The notes below the pieces were generated by a model. That model made no database searches and had not been told where the DNA came from. It saw only the letters and a program-made list of their open reading frames with translations. The translations under genes were made by a program, and so were the position numbers. 64,000 nucleotides of DNA from an uncultured Bacteroidia bacterium (GTDB taxonomy: Bacteria > Bacteroidota > Bacteroidia > Bacteroidales > UBA932), in contig CACXMA010000011.1 in the NCBI GenBank assembly GCA_902768665.1, positions 35,545 through 99,544 on the forward strand, read 5' to 3'. The first letter of the stretch is position 1; the number at the start of each line of letters is the position of its first letter. This document shows positions 41,507 through 49,860 of this stretch, one piece after another.

Positions 41507-43837
41507 ATGCGTTTCATTTTCAAAGTGTCCAGTATGATTCTCGGTGCTGCGGCGATTGCCTCCTGCGGCAACAGTGAAAAACAGGCCGGTACCCCTGCCA
41601 TCCCGCGGGATGAGGCCGTCGAGGCAAAAGTGGAGGAGGTCCTCTCCGGCATGAGCCTCAAGGAAAAGGCCGGCCAGCTGGTCCAGCTCAACATCTCCGT
41701 TCTCGAAGACGGGACCCACGAAGCCATCGATCCGGCGAAGCTCGACTACATCATCGGCGAGCAGAAGGTCGGTTCCATCCTCAATGTGATGCACGACCGC
41801 GCGCATTCCCGCGAGGAGACGGCCGCGATGATCCGCCAGATTCAGGAGAAGTCCATGGAAACGATCGGCATCCCGTGTATTTACGGCCTTGACATGATCC
41901 ACGGCGCGACCTACCTCACGGACGGTTCCTTCTTCCCGCAGGAGATCAATATCGCCGCGACGTTCAACCGCGAATATGCCCGCATGATGGGCGAGGCGAT
42001 GGCCTATGAAACCCGCGCCGCCCAGTGCCCGTGGGTGTTCTCACCGGTGATGGATCTCGGCCGCGACTCGCGCTGGCCGCGCCACTGGGAGAGCTACGGC
42101 GAGGATCCCTATCTCCAGGCAGAGCTCGCCCGCGTCGAGACCCTCGCCATCCAGGGAGAGGACCCGAACCATATCGATGACGAGCACTGCGCCGTTTCCC
42201 TCAAGCATTACATGGGCTACGGTGTCCCTGTCAGCGGCAAGGACCGCACCCCGGCCATCATCGCCGAAAACGACCTGCGTGAGAAATTCTTCCGCCCGTT
42301 CCTCGACTGCTTCCGTGCCGGCGCCCTGACCGCCATGGTCAATTCCGCCTCCATCAACGGCGTTCCGACCCATGCCAACAAGACCCTTCTCACGGGATGG
42401 GTCAAGGAGGATCTCGGCTGGGACGGCCTTTTCGTGACCGACTGGGCCGACATCGACAATTTCTTCGTCCGCGACCATGTCGCCGCCGATAAGAAGGAGG
42501 CCGTCGCCCTCGGTATCAATGCCGGCATCGACATGATCATGGACCCGTACGATCCCTCCTGCGTGGACGTCATCGTGGAATGCGTGAACGACGGCCTCAT
42601 CAGCGCCGAGCGCCTGGATGACGCCGTCCGCCGCGTTCTCCGCCTGAAGGTCCGGCTGGGCCTGTTCGACAGCCCGGTCGTGGAGAAAGACTATGCCGAT
42701 TTCGCTTCTGAGCGCTTTGCCAACGACTCCTATGCCGCCGCCGTCGAATCGGAAGTCCTGCTGAAGAACGAGGGCAATATCCTGCCGCTGAAGGGCACGG
42801 AGCGCATCTTTGTCTGCGGCCCGAACGCCAACTCCCTCCGCGCCCTGAACGGCGGCTGGAGCTACCGCTGGCAGGGTGCCGCCGACGAGTTTGCCCCTCA
42901 GTACAACACCATCCTGGAGGCCCTGAAGGAGCGTTTCCGCAGCGTCTCCTATGAGCCCGGCGTGGTCTATGAGGAGGGGGACTGGCAGAAGGACAACGGT
43001 GCCGGCATCCCGCGTGCCGTCGCCGCCGCCCGCGCTGCGGATGTCATCATCGCCTGCGTCGGTGAGAATTCCTACTGCGAGACCCCCGGAAACATCGACG
43101 ATCTCGCGCTTTCCGCCAACCAGCGGAATCTTGTCAAGGAACTCGCCAAGACGGGTAAGCCGATCATCCTCGTGCTGAACGAAGGCCGTCCGCGCCTCAT
43201 CGGTGACATCGAGCCGCTGGCCAAGGCCGTTATCGATATCATGCTCCCGTCCAACTACGGCGGAGACGCCCTTGCGGCGCTTCTGCTGGGCTACGAGAAC
43301 TTCTCCGGCCGTCTGCCCTTTACCTATTCCAAGCACGCCCACGCCCTGCATACCTATGATTACAAGGTATCCGAGCACCGCGAGACCATGGAAGGCTCCT
43401 ACAACTACGACGCCGTCATGGATGTCCAGTGGCCCTTCGGCCATGGCCTGAGCTATACGCAGTTCGCCTACAGCGACCTCCTGCTCGAGAGCGCGGCCGA
43501 CTTCAAGGCGGATGACGTGCTGAAACTCTCCGTGAAGGTGACCAATACCGGCGAGCGTGCCGGCAAGGAGGCCGTGCTGCTGTTCAGCTCCGACCTTGTC
43601 GCCAGCATCATTCCGGACGTCAAGCGTCTTCGCGGCTTCGAGAAGATTGAGCTGGAACCCGGCGCCTCCCAGGTAGTCCGCTTCGAGATCCCGGCCGAGG
43701 AACTGGCCTTTGTCGGTGCCGACGGCAAGTGGCGCCTCGAAAAGGGCGAATTCCGCCTCGCCGTGGGCGGCCTGAGCACAATGGTTAACTGCACCGAGAC
43801 CAAAGTCTGGGACGAGCCGAACATTCCGCTGCGATGA
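41507..43837 (+). CDS. GH3 beta-glucosidase, lipoprotein
   Basis: A 776-residue lipoprotein (A-I-A-S-C, Cys about 20). GH3 features: G-Q-L-V-Q-L-N, Y-G-L-D-M-I-H-G-A-T-Y, D-S-R-W-P-R-H-W-E-S-Y-G-E-D-P, K-H-Y-M-G-Y and nucleophile D312 in V-T-D-W-A. A C-terminal sandwich with acid/base region and an Fn3-like domain follow. The G-x-D-x-I-H-G pattern is common in beta-glucosidases that release glucose from glucan, xyloglucan or glucomannan oligosaccharides. It is distinct from the leftward GH3 at 13353-15452. Its stop overlaps the epimerase start (ATGA). Confidence 0.85.
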   Translation: MRFIFKVSSMILGAAAIASCGNSEKQAGTPAIPRDEAVEAKVEEVLSGMSLKEKAGQLVQLNISVLEDGTHEAIDPAKLDYIIGEQKVGSILNVMHDRAHSREETAAMIRQIQEKSMETIGIPCIYGLDMIHGATYLTDGSFFPQEINIAATFNREYARMMGEAMAYETRAAQCPWVFSPVMDLGRDSRWPRHWESYGEDPYLQAELARVETLAIQGEDPNHIDDEHCAVSLKHYMGYGVPVSGKDRTPAIIAENDLREKFFRPFLDCFRAGALTAMVNSASINGVPTHANKTLLTGWVKEDLGWDGLFVTDWADIDNFFVRDHVAADKKEAVALGINAGIDMIMDPYDPSCVDVIVECVNDGLISAERLDDAVRRVLRLKVRLGLFDSPVVEKDYADFASERFANDSYAAAVESEVLLKNEGNILPLKGTERIFVCGPNANSLRALNGGWSYRWQGAADEFAPQYNTILEALKERFRSVSYEPGVVYEEGDWQKDNGAGIPRAVAAARAADVIIACVGENSYCETPGNIDDLALSANQRNLVKELAKTGKPIILVLNEGRPRLIGDIEPLAKAVIDIMLPSNYGGDALAALLLGYENFSGRLPFTYSKHAHALHTYDYKVSEHRETMEGSYNYDAVMDVQWPFGHGLSYTQFAYSDLLLESAADFKADDVLKLSVKVTNTGERAGKEAVLLFSSDLVASIIPDVKRLRGFEKIELEPGASQVVRFEIPAEELAFVGADGKWRLEKGEFRLAVGGLSTMVNCTETKVWDEPNIPLR

Positions 43838-45012
43838 AACCCAACCGTACCGATATCCTGCTGGCGGAGGTTCGTTCCTGTCTGGAACAGAACATCCTGC
43901 CTTATTGGCTCACCCTGGCGGACCCGAAAGGGGGCTTCCAGGGTGAAGTGCTCGCCGACGGGACCGTCCTTCCGGATGCGCCCCGCGGTGCGATCCTGAA
44001 CGCCCGTATCATCTGGGCTTTTTCCGCGGCCTACGCCGCGCTCCACAAGTCGGAGTACCTCGTCGCTGCGATGCATGCCAAGGATTGGTTTATCAAGCAC
44101 TTCTGCGACCATAAGCACGGCGGCGTCTACTGGAGCGTCGGCCCCGACGGGAGCCGTCTCGACGACAAGGCCCAGCTCTATGCCCAGGGCTTTGCCATCT
44201 ACGGTCTGAGTGAGTTCTACAAGGTCACCCGCGACGACCAGGCCCTGAAGGCCGCCGTGAACATTTTCCGCATCGTGGAGAAGTACTTCCACGACGCTGA
44301 AAACGGCGGTTATATCGAGGCGCTGTCGCGCGATTTTTCGCCGCTGGAGGACATGTCCCTCAGCGCCCACGACATCAATGCCGACAAGACGATGAATTCG
44401 CACCTGCACATCCTCGAGGCGTATGCGAACCTGTACAAGGTCTGGCCCGTCCCCGAGCTGCGCGAACGGATCTGCGAGCTGCTGGACATTGTCGGAACGA
44501 AAGTAATGGGGCCTGACGGGCACCTGCAGCTGTATTTCCGGCGCGACTGGAGCGTGATTCCCGGGGCCGTTTCGTATGGTCACGACATCGAGACGTCCTG
44601 GCTGGCGCTGGAGTGCGCCATGGCGATCGGCGATATCGATGCCGTGACGCGCGTGCGTCCCTGGGCCCGCAGGATGGGGGAGGCCGGCAATGAAGGCCTG
44701 CTTCCCGATGGTTCGATGCGCTATGAGAAACTATTGGACGGGACCTTCGACGATTCCCGCCAGTGGTGGGTCGAGGCCGAGGCGGTCGTGGGCAATTTCT
44801 GGCTCTGGAAGTACCACGGCGACGCGGCGGCGGCAGACAGGGCCTTCACGCTCTGGGACTGGATCCGGGACCATCTTCTCCGCGCCGACGGCGAGTGGCA
44901 GTGGGCCATCCTCCCCGACGGCAGGCCCGACCCGTCCCAGCCCAAGGCCGGTTTCTGGAAATGCCCCTACCACAACACACGCATGTGCCTGGAAATCCTG
45001 AAGCTGCTTTAG
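43834..45012 (+). CDS. AGE-family 2-epimerase (mannobiose/cellobiose epimerase type)
   Basis: A 392-residue cytoplasmic (alpha/alpha)6-barrel protein of the N-acylglucosamine 2-epimerase superfamily. Visible landmarks include G-G-V-Y-W-S-V, A-Q-L-Y-A-Q-G-F-A-I-Y, H-L-H-I-L-E-A-Y and Y-G-H-D-I-E-T-S-W-L, with histidines in the positions used by cellobiose 2-epimerases. In mannan loci the enzyme turns beta-1,4-mannobiose into mannosyl-glucose, the substrate of GH130 subfamily 1. It is the last gene of the operon, coupled to GH3 and followed by a terminator. The presence of GH130 favours mannobiose over cellobiose. Confidence 0.9.
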   Translation: MKPNRTDILLAEVRSCLEQNILPYWLTLADPKGGFQGEVLADGTVLPDAPRGAILNARIIWAFSAAYAALHKSEYLVAAMHAKDWFIKHFCDHKHGGVYWSVGPDGSRLDDKAQLYAQGFAIYGLSEFYKVTRDDQALKAAVNIFRIVEKYFHDAENGGYIEALSRDFSPLEDMSLSAHDINADKTMNSHLHILEAYANLYKVWPVPELRERICELLDIVGTKVMGPDGHLQLYFRRDWSVIPGAVSYGHDIETSWLALECAMAIGDIDAVTRVRPWARRMGEAGNEGLLPDGSMRYEKLLDGTFDDSRQWWVEAEAVVGNFWLWKYHGDAAAADRAFTLWDWIRDHLLRADGEWQWAILPDGRPDPSQPKAGFWKCPYHNTRMCLEILKLL

Positions 45013-45018
45013 CCTCAC

Positions 45019-45051
45019 GTCACCCCACGGCTTGTCCGTGGGGTCTTTTTA
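45019..45051 (+). terminator. Terminator of the hemicellulose operon, built from a dispersed element
   Basis: CCCCACGG, CTTGT, CCGTGGGG form a strong 8-bp stem followed by TCTTTTTA. The whole unit, GTCA to GTCT, is closely similar to the palindromic repeat at 37162-37188, so a repeat copy seems to serve as the terminator. Confidence 0.75.
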
Positions 45052-45075
45052 TGTCCTCCGGTGCTTCGGAGGGCA
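45052..45075. repeat. Repeat copy with a CCTCCG/CGGAGG hairpin
   Basis: CCTCCG and CGGAGG form a 6-bp stem around GTGCTT. The same 24-bp unit, with a few changes, occurs inverted at 49824-49847, and in both places it adjoins a TCCGTGG half-element. Confidence 0.65.
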
Positions 45076-45131
45076 TTGTGATGCAAGGTTTGCGAAAAAT
45101 GGGTTTTTGATGGCTGGAAAACGAAATAGAA

Positions 45132-45162
45132 TTGTGAAAAATCGTTATTAGTTGTATATTTG
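45132..45162 (+). promoter_or_regulatory. Promoter of the serpin-GH2 unit
   Basis: TTG at 45132-45134 and TATATTTG at 45155-45162 with 20 bp between them match the Bacteroidota promoter. The leader is about 15 bases. Confidence 0.65.
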
Positions 45163-45183
45163 AATAATTAATAAACAGTGCAT

Positions 45184-46500
45184 ATGAAACGCTATATTCT
45201 ATTGCTGCTGACCGGACTGGCCGTGACGCTGTCCTGCAACGACAAGGTGGGGACGGAAGAGGGTGACGGAGCCGAGGTGAAAGATCCGATTACGATGGAG
45301 TTCCCGACGCCGACGACACGGCTGTGGTCGGTGGAGCTGACGGATCAGCAGAAGGGCTTTGTCCGGGCCGGGAATGATATGGCCTTCCGGCTGATGGGAC
45401 AGATGTACGAAGGGAAGAGCATAATTCTGTCGCCGCTGAGTCTGGAAATGGCGCTGGCGATGTGTGCCAACGGCGCTTCGGGCGAGACGCTCGCCGAGAT
45501 GGTGGAGTTCCTCGGATTCGGCGACGATGTCGATGCGCTCAACGCCTTCTGCAAGACGCTGCTCGAGCAGCTGCCGGCGGTGGATCTGGATGTCAAGCTG
45601 AAGCTGACGGACGCGCTGCTGGTGCGGGAGGATATGAAACTCCTGCCATCCTATCGGCAGACCGTTGAGAATCATTATTATGCCGCGGTGGAGAACTGCT
45701 CTTTCGCGGATCCGGCCGCTGTCGCCGCGCGGGTCAACGAATGGGCCTCGCGGAGCACGGACGGATTTATCAAGGATGTCCTGAGCGCCCGTGACATCAC
45801 GCCCCAGACGGTGGCCCTGATCATGAACGCGCTCTATTTCAAGGCCAGCTGGGCGGAGAATACGGAGTTCGGTCCGCAGTTTTCTGACGCAGGGGCTGAG
45901 GATTCCCGTTTCACGCTCGCCAACGGGCAGGAAAAGCAGCTGCCGACGATGGTGGATGTGGATTGGTTCCGCTATATCGACGAGGACGAGTATTTCGGTG
46001 TCCAGATTCCCTATAACGATGGAAAGTTCTGCATGTACCTGCTGATGCCGGTCGAAAAGGATGTCGAGTGGATGCTTGACGAGCTTGAAAAAACATCCTG
46101 GAGCGGCATGCAGGCCAAGTTCCGGGGCGATGCGGAGGTTTATCTCTGGATGCCGAAATTCCAGGTCGAGGACCGCTACGAGCTGAACGACGCACTCAAG
46201 GCGCTTGGGCTCGAGAAGGCCTTCCAAGCGGGCGAGGCGCAGTTTGACCGGATGTTCGACGTCAATCAGGACCTGATGGACTTCTATATCGGAAAGGTCA
46301 TCCAGAAAGCCCGCATCTCCGTCGACGAGTGGGGGACCGAGGCCGCTGCCGTCACGGTTGTCGGCATGGAGGCGACCTCTCCCGGGCCCGGTGAAGAGCC
46401 GAAGCGGGTCTATCTCCATTTTGCCCGTCCTTTTGTATTCCTGATCGCTGAACGCACTTCCGGCACGATTCTCTTCGAAGGAGTCTATACCGGTGAATAA
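45184..46500 (+). CDS. Serpin family protease inhibitor, lipoprotein
   Basis: A 438-residue serpin with a lipoprotein signal (V-T-L-S-C-N-D, Cys about 18). Serpin features: N-x-x-S-P-L-S-type segment (I-I-L-S-P-L-S), N-A-L-Y-F-K-A-S-W, and a reactive loop hinge W-G-T-E-A-A-A-V-T, whose small residues indicate an inhibitory serpin; R-P-F-V-F-L-I closes the loop. Counting from the hinge puts P1 near A-T-S, so an elastase-like target is possible, but the loop is longer than in human serpins and this is uncertain. It lies between the hemicellulose operon and GH2 under its own promoter. A GTG at 45178 could also start it. Confidence 0.9.
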   Translation: MKRYILLLLTGLAVTLSCNDKVGTEEGDGAEVKDPITMEFPTPTTRLWSVELTDQQKGFVRAGNDMAFRLMGQMYEGKSIILSPLSLEMALAMCANGASGETLAEMVEFLGFGDDVDALNAFCKTLLEQLPAVDLDVKLKLTDALLVREDMKLLPSYRQTVENHYYAAVENCSFADPAAVAARVNEWASRSTDGFIKDVLSARDITPQTVALIMNALYFKASWAENTEFGPQFSDAGAEDSRFTLANGQEKQLPTMVDVDWFRYIDEDEYFGVQIPYNDGKFCMYLLMPVEKDVEWMLDELEKTSWSGMQAKFRGDAEVYLWMPKFQVEDRYELNDALKALGLEKAFQAGEAQFDRMFDVNQDLMDFYIGKVIQKARISVDEWGTEAAAVTVVGMEATSPGPGEEPKRVYLHFARPFVFLIAERTSGTILFEGVYTGE

Positions 46501-46518
46501 CTGCATCATTTGCCAGCC

Positions 46519-48915
46519 ATGAAACGTCTTTCGTCCCGACCGGCCATCCTCCTTCTGGTCGCCCTGCTGTTTTGTACCCTGTCCGCGCCGGCGCAGAAGG
46601 TCACCCGGCTTGCTGAAGGATGGCGGTTTTCACTGGGAAATGCGTCCGATCCGGCAAAGGATTTCGGGCGTGGGACGGAGTACTTCAACTATCTGACCAA
46701 AGCCGCTTCGATCCACAATGAGGGGCCGTACGTGCTGCGCTTCGATGACAGCGCGTGGACCCCGGTCCGCGTGCCGCACGACTGGGCGGCGGCGCTTCCG
46801 TATGATTCGCTCGCAAGCCACTCGCATGGCTATAAGACCGTCGGATGGAAGTATCCCGGGACTAGCGTGGGGTGGTACCGGCTGCGGCTTCCGGGTAGCG
46901 GTTTTCAGGAAGGCCGCCATTATGAACTCCGTTTCGACGGTATTTTCCGCGACGCCGAGGTCTGGTTCAACGGAGTGTGGCTCGGGCGCGAACCGAGCGG
47001 CTATGCCGTGCAGGTGTTCGATATTACGCCGTACCTCGATTTCGGCGGCGAGAATCTCCTTTGCGTGCGGGCGGATGCGACCTTCGAGGAAGGGTGGTTC
47101 TATGAGGGTGCCGGCATCTACCGGCCTGTCTGGCTGCTCGAAAAGGGACCTGTCCATGTGACCGAGGGCGGTGTCCGGACGAGCTGGGAGCCGGACGATC
47201 TGACCGTCGCGGTGGAAGTGCGGAATACCGGTGCCGCCGCAAGCACCGATGTCCGGCTGCGGCTGCTGGATGCGGAAGGAAAAGAAGTATCGGCCGGGAC
47301 GATTCCATGCCGGCTGCGGGCAGGGGAGACGGTGACGGTGTATGGTACCCTTCGGCTGGAGGGCCCCCGGCGCTGGGATATCGCCGATCCCTATCTGTAT
47401 ACGCTGGAGACGCACATCGGCGCGGGTGTTTACCGCACGACCGTCGGCATTCGCGAGATTGCCTTCAATGCGACGGACGGCTTCCTGCTGAACGGCCGGA
47501 AGGTCACGCTTAGGGGTGTCAACCTCCACCAGGACCATGCCGGTGTCGGCTCGGCCATGCCTGCCGGCCTGATCGAATGGCGCCTTCGCGAGCTGATGAA
47601 ATACGGCGTCAATGCCATCCGCTGCAGCCACAATCCCGCGAGCCCGCAGCTGCTGGAGATCTGCGACCGCCTCGGCGTCCTGGTCATCGACGAGAACCGC
47701 CTCATGGGCATGAGTGATTATCACAAAAGCCAGCTGGAGAACATGGTGCGCTTCGGCGCGCAGCATCCCAGCGTCATCCTCTGGAGCGTCGGCAACGAGG
47801 AATGGGGGCTTGAGAACGATCCCCGCGGCGTCGGCATTGTCCGTCAGATGCAGGATTATGTCCATCTGCTGGATCCGACCCGCCAGACCATGGCCGCCAA
47901 TGCCGGGGGAGCGACACTTGTAGCGGGACTTGATGTGAAGGGATATAATTACATCATCCAGAATGATGTGGAGAACCGGCACCGGGAGCATCCTGACTGG
48001 ATCGTCGTCGGCTCGGAGGAGACCACCGGCTGCGGTACCCGCGGCGTCTATGTCCCCGAGCCGGGGAGGATGGTATCGCTCAGCCGCACGGAGGAGCCGG
48101 AGAATGTCATCGAACGCGGCTGGAAGTATTATGCCGACAATCCCTGGACGGCCGGCGTCTTTTTCTGGACCGGCCTGGACTACCGCGGCGAGCCCAATCC
48201 GCTGAAATACCCCGCCGTCGGCTCGGAATTCGGCCTGCTGGATTATTGCGGCTTCCCCAAGGACGAGGCCTTCTACCTCAAGGCCTGGTGGACGGATGAG
48301 CCTGTGCTGCACGTGTTTCCGCACTGGAATCCGTCGGTCGTTCCGGGCGCGTCCACTGTCATTTCGAGCACTCCCGATGTCATTTCGAGCGAAGTCGAGA
48401 AATCTATCGACGTCTGGGTCTACGCCAATTGCGACGAAGTGGAACTGCGCCTGAACGGCCGCTCCCTCGGGCGCAAAGCCATGCCCCGCAACGGCCATCT
48501 CGTCTGGGAGGATGTCCGCTATGCTCCCGGCAAACTGGTCGCAACCGGTTTCGTGGCAGGCCGCCGCATCTCCCGCGAAGTGCTGGAAACCACCGGTCCG
48601 GCCGTAACTGCGGCCTTGTCGGCGGATGTGATTCCTTCCGACGACGGCGAGTCGCTCGCGGTCATTACCATCCGCCTCGTGGACGCCCGCGGCCGCTTCG
48701 TCCCCGATGCCCGTAACGCGCTGCGCTTCAACTGGTCCGGCCCCGGCCGTATCCTCGGCGGCGGCAACGGCGACCCCGCCTGGCTCGGCATCGATGTCGC
48801 CTCCGACCCTGCCGCTTTCCAGCTCCCCGCCTTCAATGGCCTAGCCCAGCTTCTCATCGAAATCCCGGCCTCAGCAACCTTCGACCTCGCCGCCTTATCC
48901 GTCACGCTGGACTGA
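46519..48915 (+). CDS. GH2 beta-galactosidase-like enzyme, secreted
   Basis: A 798-residue enzyme with signal peptide (S-S-R-P-A-I-L-L-L-V-A-L-L-F, cleavage about residue 26). GH2 domains are in order: sugar-binding sandwich (V-P-H-D-W), Ig-like, and barrel with G-V-N-L-H-Q-D-H. The acid/base is in V-G-N-E-E-W (E427/E428) and the nucleophile is probably E500 or E501 in G-S-E-E-T-T-G. A GH2 galactosidase removes galactose from xyloglucan side chains in the B. ovatus locus. In the C-terminal linker, residues 614-629 include V-I-S-S and V-I-S-S-E-V-E-K-S, which are translations of the dispersed repeat. It follows the serpin by 18 bases. Confidence 0.8.
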   Translation: MKRLSSRPAILLLVALLFCTLSAPAQKVTRLAEGWRFSLGNASDPAKDFGRGTEYFNYLTKAASIHNEGPYVLRFDDSAWTPVRVPHDWAAALPYDSLASHSHGYKTVGWKYPGTSVGWYRLRLPGSGFQEGRHYELRFDGIFRDAEVWFNGVWLGREPSGYAVQVFDITPYLDFGGENLLCVRADATFEEGWFYEGAGIYRPVWLLEKGPVHVTEGGVRTSWEPDDLTVAVEVRNTGAAASTDVRLRLLDAEGKEVSAGTIPCRLRAGETVTVYGTLRLEGPRRWDIADPYLYTLETHIGAGVYRTTVGIREIAFNATDGFLLNGRKVTLRGVNLHQDHAGVGSAMPAGLIEWRLRELMKYGVNAIRCSHNPASPQLLEICDRLGVLVIDENRLMGMSDYHKSQLENMVRFGAQHPSVILWSVGNEEWGLENDPRGVGIVRQMQDYVHLLDPTRQTMAANAGGATLVAGLDVKGYNYIIQNDVENRHREHPDWIVVGSEETTGCGTRGVYVPEPGRMVSLSRTEEPENVIERGWKYYADNPWTAGVFFWTGLDYRGEPNPLKYPAVGSEFGLLDYCGFPKDEAFYLKAWWTDEPVLHVFPHWNPSVVPGASTVISSTPDVISSEVEKSIDVWVYANCDEVELRLNGRSLGRKAMPRNGHLVWEDVRYAPGKLVATGFVAGRRISREVLETTGPAVTAALSADVIPSDDGESLAVITIRLVDARGRFVPDARNALRFNWSGPGRILGGGNGDPAWLGIDVASDPAAFQLPAFNGLAQLLIEIPASATFDLAALSVTLD
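48358..48405 (+). repeat. Dispersed element inserted in-frame in the GH2 gene
   Basis: A half copy, GTCATTTCGAGC (48358-48369), is followed by a full 27-bp copy at 48379-48405 that encodes V-I-S-S-E-V-E-K-S. The full copy is identical to the intergenic copy at 49003-49029. Both lie in frame with the gene. Confidence 0.85.
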
Positions 48916-48956
48916 CCCGCCCCAGCGCGCGGCGATCTTTCGTCATGCCCTTGATT

Positions 48957-48983
48957 GTCAATTCGAGCGCAGTCGAGAAATCT
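48957..48983 (+). repeat. Dispersed palindromic element, intergenic
   Basis: A 27-bp copy starting GTCAATTCGAGC and ending CGAGAAATCT, with two base differences from the copy in the GH2 gene. Confidence 0.85.
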
Positions 48984-49002
48984 TCTTCACCATATCCCTT
49001 CT

Positions 49003-49029
49003 GTCATTTCGAGCGAAGTCGAGAAATCT
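49003..49029 (+). repeat. Dispersed palindromic element, intergenic
   Basis: A 27-bp copy starting GTCATTTCGAGC and ending CGAGAAATCT, identical to the coding copy at 48379-48405 about 600 bp upstream. Confidence 0.85.
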
Positions 49030-49324
49030 TCTACGCCCGCACCTTCCAGGCGGCGGGCAGCAACCTCCTCTCACTCAAATACTTACATGTTTTTAACTGG
49101 AAGGTCCCCCAAAAAAGCAGGCCACCTTCCAGACCCTTGTTTGCAAATATCAGATAATCAGTTACTTATAAAACATCGGCTGGAAGGTGGCATGTGTCGT
49201 CCGGATCAACGTTGTAAACACTTTTTTATCCGGCCAGTAAGAGGTACACTATCCAGCAAGACAAGGGGTCAGCACTCGAGTTAATGTAACCCGCTGATAA
49301 TCAATATGGCCTTTTGACGTTAGT

Positions 49325-49357
49325 GTTAACCCCTGCTTTTTTATGATGGGGGTTAAC
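49325..49357. repeat. GTTAACCCC inverted repeat
   Basis: GTTAACCCC (49325-49333) and GGGGTTAAC (49349-49357) are a perfect 9-bp inverted repeat with a 15-base loop rich in T; a third copy of GTTAACCCC lies at 49409-49417. It may form a hairpin or a protein site. Confidence 0.6.
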
Positions 49358-49426
49358 AATTCGTCGGAATTAAACGCCTGATTCTCAGCTATTACCGATT
49401 AGCCGATTGTTAACCCCACGGGAATC

Positions 49427-49455
49427 AGATTCCACGGACGGAGCCGTGGAATGAC
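49427..49455 (-). repeat. Dispersed palindromic element, long inner palindrome
   Basis: On the plus strand AGATTCCACGG, ACGGAG, CCGTGGAATGAC. It matches the element at 37162-37188 with complete symmetry of its TTCCACGG arms. Confidence 0.8.
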
Positions 49456-49823
49456 GGTTCAATTGCCGCAGGGGCGTAGGAGGAAGGGTAGCCTCCCTCC
49501 TCTGTATAAGGGAGGGAAGGCACGTTTTCCCGGGCATTTCGTAGCCACCCTCCCCCCACAGCAGGAGGGAAGCCACGTCGGCGATGAAGGTGGGGCTGAC
49601 CTAAGGGGCGTGGGAAGCGCGTTGCTGCTGCGGTGCGGGCTCGTGTGCGGGAACGGAAATGTGCGAGGGCCCCGTGCAGGGGGCGGTGACGCGTAGCGGC
49701 ATGACGAGCATTGTCCGACGACGTTAGGCCCGCATAGCGGGACTAAAAGGAGAAGTTGGCTCGTCAAGCCCCCGATGCCGCTCCGTTTCCGCACTTTCGA
49801 GCCTGCACTGCAGCAGCAACAGC

Positions 49824-49860
49824 TGTCTTCCGCAGCACCGGAGGACAGATTCCACGGACA
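49824..49860 (-). repeat. Mixed repeat block similar to 45033-45075
   Basis: A 24-bp unit (TGTCTTCCGCAGCACCGG and so on) inverted relative to 45052-45075, followed by the half element AGATTCCACGGACA. The order of the two units matches that after the hemicellulose operon. Confidence 0.65.

Noticed and set aside
49451-49696. 81-codon frame in the spacer
   Set aside because: Translated repeat and low-complexity DNA with no start context or family match.
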